Assembly: GCF_030272615.1 (NCBI RefSeq)
Contig: NC_081409.1
Location: forward strand, 873,450,626-873,514,625
Length of the DNA: 64,000 bases
Direction of reading: 5' to 3'
Source: Cryptomeria japonica
Lineage: Eukaryota; Streptophyta; Pinopsida; Cupressales; Cupressaceae
Shown: positions 58,149-64,000 of the stretch, piece after piece
How the letters are laid out: each line of letters opens with the position of its first letter
Numbering within the stretch: the stretch's first letter is position 1
Notes under the pieces: model-generated
The model's database searches: none
Told to the model about the DNA's origin: nothing
Seen by the model: only the letters and a program-made list of their open reading frames with translations
Translations under genes and position numbers: made by a program

Positions 58149-59430
58149 CAAATCAACTTTGCTTGGTTATATGCTGATATGCCTGGAGTAGATCCACACT
58201 TAATTATGCATCATCTGTCCATCTCTACAGGAGTTAAGCCAGTCAAGCAAAAGCTTCGAAAGATGAATCCACAGGTGGCACTCATGGTCAAAATTGAACT
58301 AAAGAAATTATTAGACGTCAGATTCATCTGACCCATTGTATATGCAGAGTGGATATCCAATATCGTTCCAGTATCAAAACCAGATGGTAGTATCGGAATA
58401 TGCACTGACTTTAGAGACATCAACAAAGCTTGTCCAAAAGATGACTTTCCTCTGCCAAGTATCGACATAATTGTAGATCTCACAGCAGGCCATGCAATGC
58501 TCTCACTAATGGATGGTTTCTCAGGCTATAATCAAATCAAGATAGCTCCTGAAGATCAAGATAAAACAACATTCACCTGTCCTTGGGGGACGTACTATTG
58601 GAATGTTATACCTTTCGGCTTAAAGAATGCAAGGGCCACTTATCAAAGAGAAATGACCACAATATTTCATGACATGATGCACACATTTATGGAAGACTAT
58701 GTGGATGACTTACTAGCTAAATTATTCACCAGAGCAGAACATCTTGGTATCCTAACAAAAATCTTTGATCGATTGGAGAAATTCCAAGTCAGGCTTAACC
58801 CTAAGAAGTGTGTCTTTGGGGTTACATCAGGCAAGTTACTAGGCTACATAGTCTCAGCTAAGGGTATTGAAGTTGATCTAGCAAAGGTACAAGCCATTAT
58901 GGACATGCCACCACCACAAAATATCAGTCAACTCAGATCTCTACAGGGACGACTTCAATCAATCCGGCGATTCATCGCTCAGCTAGCAGATAAAAGTCTA
59001 CCATTTAACCATTTGCTACACAAAAATGTACCATTCAAATGGGAGGCTAAGTGTGCAGAATCTTTTTATCAAATCAAACAGTACTTGATGAATCCACCAG
59101 TTCTAGTACCATTAGTCGCCGAAAAGCCACTTATTCTATATATCTCAACAACAGATATTTCACTGGGGGCATTATTGGCACAAGAAGATCAACAAGGAAA
59201 GGAACGCGCCATATACTACATCAGTAGAACATTGAATGGCTATGAGCTCAACTATACCTTTATTGAAAAGGCTTGCCTAACAGTGGTCTTTGCATCTCAG
59301 AAGTTCCGACATTACATGCTAGCACAAACCATCAAGCTAGTTGTGAAAATTGATCGTCTCAAATATCTACTCAGCAAGGCAGCTCTTACAGGCCGATTGG
59401 CTAAATGGGTCATGATTCTCAGTTAATTCG
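58149..59430 (+). pseudogene. Tat reverse transcriptase and first RNase H
   Basis: RT motifs: SKPDGSIGICTDFRDINKAC, MDGFSGYNQIKI, PFGLKNARATYQ and YVDDLLAK with both catalytic Asp. The thumb (KCVFGVTSGKLLGYIVS) precedes the gypsy-type RNase H (59100-59425), which has ILYISTTDISLGALLAQ and YELNYTFIEKACLTVVFA. Its first residue of the catalytic set reads STTD in place of a usual ASD, so the Asp is kept. Two stops: after RFI (58329-58331, in place of Arg) and after MILS (59424-59426). Confidence 0.9.
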
Positions 59431-59483
59431 ACATCCAATACACAGAAAGACGAGTCATCAAAGGACAAGCAATTGCAGATCAG

Positions 59484-59843
59484 TTGGCCGAAGCACCGCT
59501 ACCAGGCAAACAAACCATGGAGGTTGAATTTCCAGATAGGGACGTTCTTGCTCTTTCTACTAAACAATGGACCCTATACTTTGACGGATCCTACACTCAA
59601 CATGGTTCCAGTGCCGGCATTCTGTTCATCACTCCTGAAGGACACACTATGCCAAACTCATACAGACTTATGTTTCCATGCACAAATAATGTGGTTGAAT
59701 ATGAAGCACTGGTCATAGGCCTCAAAATGGCCATAGAATGGAAAATCACAGAGTTAAAAGTCTATGGAGACTCACAACTGGTCATTAATCAAATCAATAA
59801 CAACTATCAGACAAAGGACGACAAGCTACTACCCTACAAATGA
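59484..59843 (+). pseudogene. Tat second (archaeal-type) RNase H
   Basis: WTLYFDGSYTQHGSSAGILF, then NNVVEYEALVIGLKMA and VYGDSQLVINQ carry the conserved Asp, Glu and Asp of type I RNase H. Presence behind the gypsy RNase H is diagnostic for the Tat lineage. The frame ends in a TGA (59841-59843) in place of Arg, and the last domain segment continues to 60146 (FKQYFVHITFEQIPRLNNKAA). Confidence 0.9.
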
Positions 59844-60146
59844 ATGGTGGATGACTTCAAACAGTATTTTGTGCACATCACCTTCGAGCAAATACCAAGG
59901 TTGAACAACAAAGCAGCCAATGCAATGGCTACAATCGCTTCGCTACTACAAATTCCTGAGCAACAGAGTCGTTATGAGTTCCTAGTAGAGCAACTGTTCT
60001 CCCTTGCCTATGACCACTCTGAATCCCATGTTATCTATGCCTTGACTGGTATAGATTCTCTGTTATATGGACCAATATATGACTACCTCAAACACAATAT
60101 TTTACCCATTGACCAATCCCGCAACCAAAAATGTAACTTTATTTGA

Positions 60147-60536
60147 CAAGCTGCCCATTATACCCTTACCGCTGATACTTTATATCGTCGAGGTCTCGAT
60201 GGTACTCTTCTTTGTTGTCTTGATTGTAATGATTCCGATTTGGCTTTACACGAGCTTCATGAAGGTATTTGTGGCACACATTCAAGTGGCACTACTCTTG
60301 CTAATAAGCTTCTAAGGATGGGATACTACTGGCCTACAATGGAGAAAGACTCCTATCATTTCACCAAGAAATGTCTTAAATGCCAAATTCATGGCAATTT
60401 GTTTCCCGGTCACCATGGTCATGGGAACTTGGAATACCATATCTGTAGATCAAGTGCTTATCACTTAACAAATTTGGAAGGAGATGTGCTCGACGAACCA
60501 ACTAACAGCATCCATCTGAAAAGGTACTATACTTAA
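60147..60536 (+). pseudogene. Tat integrase, catalytic core deleted
   Basis: The zinc-binding domain HHCC is readable (LHELHEGICGTHSSGTTLA, then YWPTMEKDSYHFTKKCLKCQ). It passes within about 40 codons to TNLEGDVLDEP and HLKRYYT with a stop, which is the usual C-terminus of a Tat pol. The DDE core and most of the C-terminal domain, normally some 400 residues, are missing. The break lies near 60405-60470. Confidence 0.8.
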
Positions 60537-61771
60537 AGTAGCCTAGTGCACGGAAAAACCCCAAAACAAACAAAAAAATCAAAAAAATTTCAAAAAAGCA
60601 AAAAAAGCAAAGTACAATAAAAACAAAGGGTGAAAACTTGGTAAACGGGCGCCTTGTGAAAGAACGACTCCTCTATCTATTTCCATACCATGTTGTCCAT
60701 ACAAACACTATCGGCCATCGCCCGACACTTAGCAAATATCCATTCAGGCCATACTTAGCGTAGTCACTATCCTGATTTGTCTATAAATATCCTCCTACCA
60801 CTAAAACACCATGGCTTGGAATCACTGTATGTATTCACATCAAGAGGCACACTCCGCTAGGGGCATGTAACTCATATCAATCTTGCAAACATTCAAGACA
60901 TCAAGACTAGATGCAAAATTCAACAGCATGACATCCAACAAACAACCCTACGCTTCATCGCAAAAACCAAAACAAAGACAATTCAGACAAATATCAAGGA
61001 TGGATGATTTTCTGAAGTACTAAATGTTGCATTATAGCATAAAATCTTAACTAGTTTTGCATTTTGAACTTTTTGCATTATTGGATTGTCTTCCTTGTCT
61101 CACTAAATGCTTCATAGCTAGAGGTCAAGAGGAACTTCCAATATTTTCTTAGTCTTCTGTCTAGGAGGCGATCACTTGTACTGTGTGAATACTTGCCTCG
61201 AAACGTGATACGTCCAATATCACTGAAGGCTTGATTCCACTTCACGCATACAAATGATCAAATCTTGTATGTTTATGCAATACGCACTCAAGTCATCCTA
61301 GTTCAATTATACCTTGATGCTTGTGCTATCTTGCAAAATCAAATATCATGTAAATTTTTCTTAGGTCATTATGGTTCAATTATACCATTATGCTTGTATA
61401 AATTTTCAACATATCCTAAACAAATCAATGCTCAGTGATGATATTTACAAAGAAAGCAAAAATATGGTTATATCGGATGGCAAATATAGAATGAGGGATG
61501 CTCCAAAAATAATTAGTTGCATATCATTTTACAATTAATTGCATATCATTTTACAATTAGTTGCATACACATCATTCCATATCATTTAACATCATTTACA
61601 TATCACGATACATTTAGCAGCATAAATAAAACCTACATCTCATTTTCAAGGTACAACATATAAAAAGCATACCTCCTGCATCATACATCTTACATCATGT
61701 ATTTAAGCATTACATCATCACATAAAATAAATGCATCCATATCAACACATCACATGATCAAAAATGGTGTC

Positions 61772-61772
<1 letters not shown>
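60537..61772 (+). other. Tat 3' region
   Basis: Non-coding. AT-rich with a run of A-rich words at 60560-60640 and several CATATCA words near 61500-61620 (ATTAGTTGCATA and CATATCATTTACAATTA repeated two to three times). Confidence 0.5.

Positions 61773-61823
<51 letters not shown>
61773..61823. repeat. (TA)n microsatellite
   Basis: About 25 uninterrupted TA dinucleotides. Confidence 0.98.
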
Positions 61824-61826
<3 letters not shown>

Positions 61827-62156
61827 ACAACTGATCAAAATGTACAAAATATGTCCAAACACTGTGTCCAAGTACAACAAATAACAAACTGATCAAAAAT
61901 ACAACAGAGACCTTGTCTCTCACGTATGACTATCTCCTGACGGAGATAGTCTCACTCTAGATGCACCCGCCCCTGGATCTCCGGGAGGGTCCTGTCTTGC
62001 TCCAAATACACTCGCCCCTGGATCTCCAAGAGGGTCCTGTCTTGCCGGCCCCGTCACACCTCGGCTCTCAGATCGTGTCCCAGTGGTTCAAGATCGACTC
62101 GATCTCGACTGTGCAAAGCTCTCCACTCACCGATCTCTAGGTACTGTAGCCTCATA

Positions 62157-63900
62157 ATGCCACCTATAATACTCTACCTCCTGCACTCTTCGTGTCAGCT
62201 CTCTAAGGGTGTCTCTCAATGGACCACTCGCCGCTGCTCTCTACACACTCGCCAACGCCTCCTCCGCTCATCCTCGCCGCTCTATCTCCGTATCTCTCTC
62301 AGTGGTCAACTGAGAAATCTGCCGCTGATAGGTCAAAATCTGTGCCTGCAGCTGTTGCATGGTAATCTACAAGGTTCGGATCTGTGCATCCTCCACATGA
62401 CCTGGCACTCGAACCCGCAGCGGTACCTGTGCTGGAGGAACCCCTCCCACTTGCCCTGTCCTCGGTACTGGAGGTGGGAGTATATCTACCCTCCTCCTCT
62501 GTGCTGGTCTACTCAGCTCCTCCCTACCCCCCACTATAGCCAGCACCTCCATCACTCTCCCCTCTCTCCCGGCTCCGATAGCCAATCCTCCTCTCCCCCT
62601 CTCAATCCTCCCCTGTCGTACTGCTCTCTCCACACCTCTACTTCCCCGCCTCCCTCTGGCTCCTCTCCCTCCTCCATCCTCCCCATCATCTCCATCATCT
62701 CCCCCGTCTCCCTCCTCCCCATCCGAGTCAAATGTTGGCCTCATCTCCTCTGGATCTGAGATCCTAGCCACTGCCCGCGCAGCAAACAAACGGGCGAACT
62801 CATCTGTCATACCTGCGTCCTGAATCTCTGGGGCATAGTCCCAGATCTGCTCGGCCAACCCCGTAAACTCCTCAATCGCCACCACACTATCAATAGTCGG
62901 CCCCCAATTGGCCACATCCTGTTGCCTCCGTGCATACAAACATGCTCCCTGTGGAACACCCTGCTGGCACTCGAACTGTCGCAAAATTCGGGTCACCACA
63001 AAATGCTCAATGACGAATGGGGTCCTCCCAATCAGATACCGTGTCATAAATAGAAAGGGCATCTCCAGCCCATCCTCCGCCCATACCTCACAACCTGTAT
63101 ACGGCCTCCAGGTGACCGTATCTATATCATCAAAAATCCTCCTCTAATGCTCTAGTTTGCCCAGCTTACGCTGGACAACTAGGCCTCTATATCCGTAGGC
63201 ATATGCTGCACCTACGGGCCTGTCTCTGTCTACTAGTCGCCTCACTACTGGAATGTGCTCCCAGCACCATACCTGTAATAGCGTCACTCCCGCTGACAAG
63301 CTACCATAACCGAGGTATACTACCTCGTGTAAACTCCTGTATAAGTGAGCCAACATCACAGACCCCCATGCAAACCTCCTACCCTGCGTAACCATTTCCT
63401 CCAAAACCAGTCCCCATCCCACTGAGAATCCCTTTGACCTGCGATCAGGACAAAGGAATCCCCCAATGAATCCTACCAGTACAGATGGCAGCGGTGCATA
63501 ACCCAAATCCAAAAACTCCTTCTAGGGGATCTCGTAGCCACAAACTGTGTCATCCTGGAAAATCTGGCACAGTGCCTCTATGCCACCCTCCTCTAACTGC
63601 TCATAAGGAAGTAGTGCCCCTACTACAAGAATCCTCAAAATCCGGTAGCAATCCTCCGGTGTCACTGTCATCTCTCCAGTGGCAAAATGAAAGGTGTTCG
63701 TGTCGCTATGCCACCTCTCTGCCAATGCTGTCAAAAGCCCCCGATTCACAGTGAACCGAGGCATATCTAGAAGAGAGGTCAATCCACATCTCTCTATAAT
63801 AGCCAAGTCTGCCTATGATAATCTCGGTATCAACGTCCACGGTCTCAAAAATCTCTCCCTCGACTGTACAACACCCAATCGCTCCTGTCAACAAACAAAA
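62157..63900 (-). pseudogene. plant mobile domain (PMD) protein, antisense to the Tat element
   Basis: One minus-strand frame over about 1.7 kb, open except for stops near 63829, 63522, 63144 and 62367. N-terminal PMD motifs: LLTALAERWHSDTNTFHFAT, GEMTVTPEDCYRIL. Middle: SVLVGFIGGFLCP and SLHEVVYLGYGSL. C-terminal PMD hallmark: RPYTGCEVWAEDG, PFVIEHFVVTRILRQFECQQ. Then a low-complexity Asp/Gly/Arg tail (62570-62730) and a coiled-coil-like end. PMD proteins are found as host nuclear factors (MAIN/MAIL1 types) and as cargo of transposons. Here it most likely belongs to the Tat element, whose relatives are known for extra frames on either strand; this is inference because no 3' LTR is seen. At least one stop replaces a Trp codon (TGG to TAG). 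Confidence 0.85.
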
Positions 63901-64000
63901 CAAATCCAATATTAGTTTCCACATCAACACAAAGATATCAAAATCAAACTTGCATCAACAACATGAAACAATTTGCTCATCTATATCAAAGTTCAAAATC

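Larger units (their letters stand above)
49193..64000 (+). mobile_element. Ty3/gypsy Tat-lineage element, 3' end outside the window
   Basis: LTR, TGGCGCC primer site, a 3.2-kb leader, gag, protease, reverse transcriptase with its own RNase H, a second archaeal-type RNase H, truncated integrase, then a long 3' region with an antisense PMD frame. The double RNase H and the >14.8 kb length identify the Tat lineage. No 3' LTR is reached. The right boundary is therefore the window edge, and I cannot exclude that the last few kb belong to another insertion. Confidence 0.85.

Overview
Nuclear DNA from a seed plant with a large, repeat-dominated genome. The evidence is plant-type Ty1/copia and Ty3/gypsy (Tat lineage) retrotransposons, a plant mobile domain (PMD) protein, GT-AG introns in an old gene copy, and AT-rich unique sequence. 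Repeat density leans towards a gymnosperm, but I cannot fix the species. I see no intact host gene, rRNA, tRNA or CRISPR array. A run of exactly 500 N at 5969-6468 is an assembly gap.

Layout. 1070-5968: old minus-strand copy of a gag-only LTR element. 6586-8160: decayed plus-strand gene-like sequence. 8880-16097: tandem satellite, 20 full copies of a 359-bp monomer, followed by a small minisatellite. 16564-19360: decayed six-exon minus-strand gene, with a solo LTR (17283-18177, perfect TAATA target duplication) in one intron. 19737-20075: pure AT-repeat tract. 20248-27968: decayed Ty1/copia element A (minus), carrying a ~958-bp inverted-repeat insertion. 27969-31138: remnant of a plus-strand gag-carrying LTR element. 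32551-40395: young non-autonomous LTR element (minus) with one intact 1144-codon gag/protease-like ORF and no reverse transcriptase. 40998-42450: 5' half of a hAT-type transposase gene, cut by Ty1/copia element B (42451-49192, minus). Element B's right LTR is itself cut by a Tat-lineage element that starts at 49193 and runs off the window.

How the parts relate. The order of events from 40998 on is hAT first, then copia B, then Tat. The gag-only elements share the gag, the C-x-F-H-x4-H-x4-C knuckle and a protease fold with the Tat element, but they lack pol and have lost the protease catalytic motif. They probably moved using enzymes supplied by Tat-like relatives.

Most unusual signals: (1) the Tat leader carries 42 copies of an 8-bp core (TAGCGCRT and its CpG-decayed forms) held at 21-bp spacing and grouped in eight clusters with a ~137-bp super-period; (2) the gag-only element keeps a long ORF with a catalytically altered protease; (3) a long antisense PMD reading frame lies downstream of the Tat pol; (4) the Tat integrase has lost its catalytic core by internal deletion; (5) the 359-bp satellite; (6) a six-exon pseudogene whose readable introns are all phase 0, with a solo LTR beside a splice donor.
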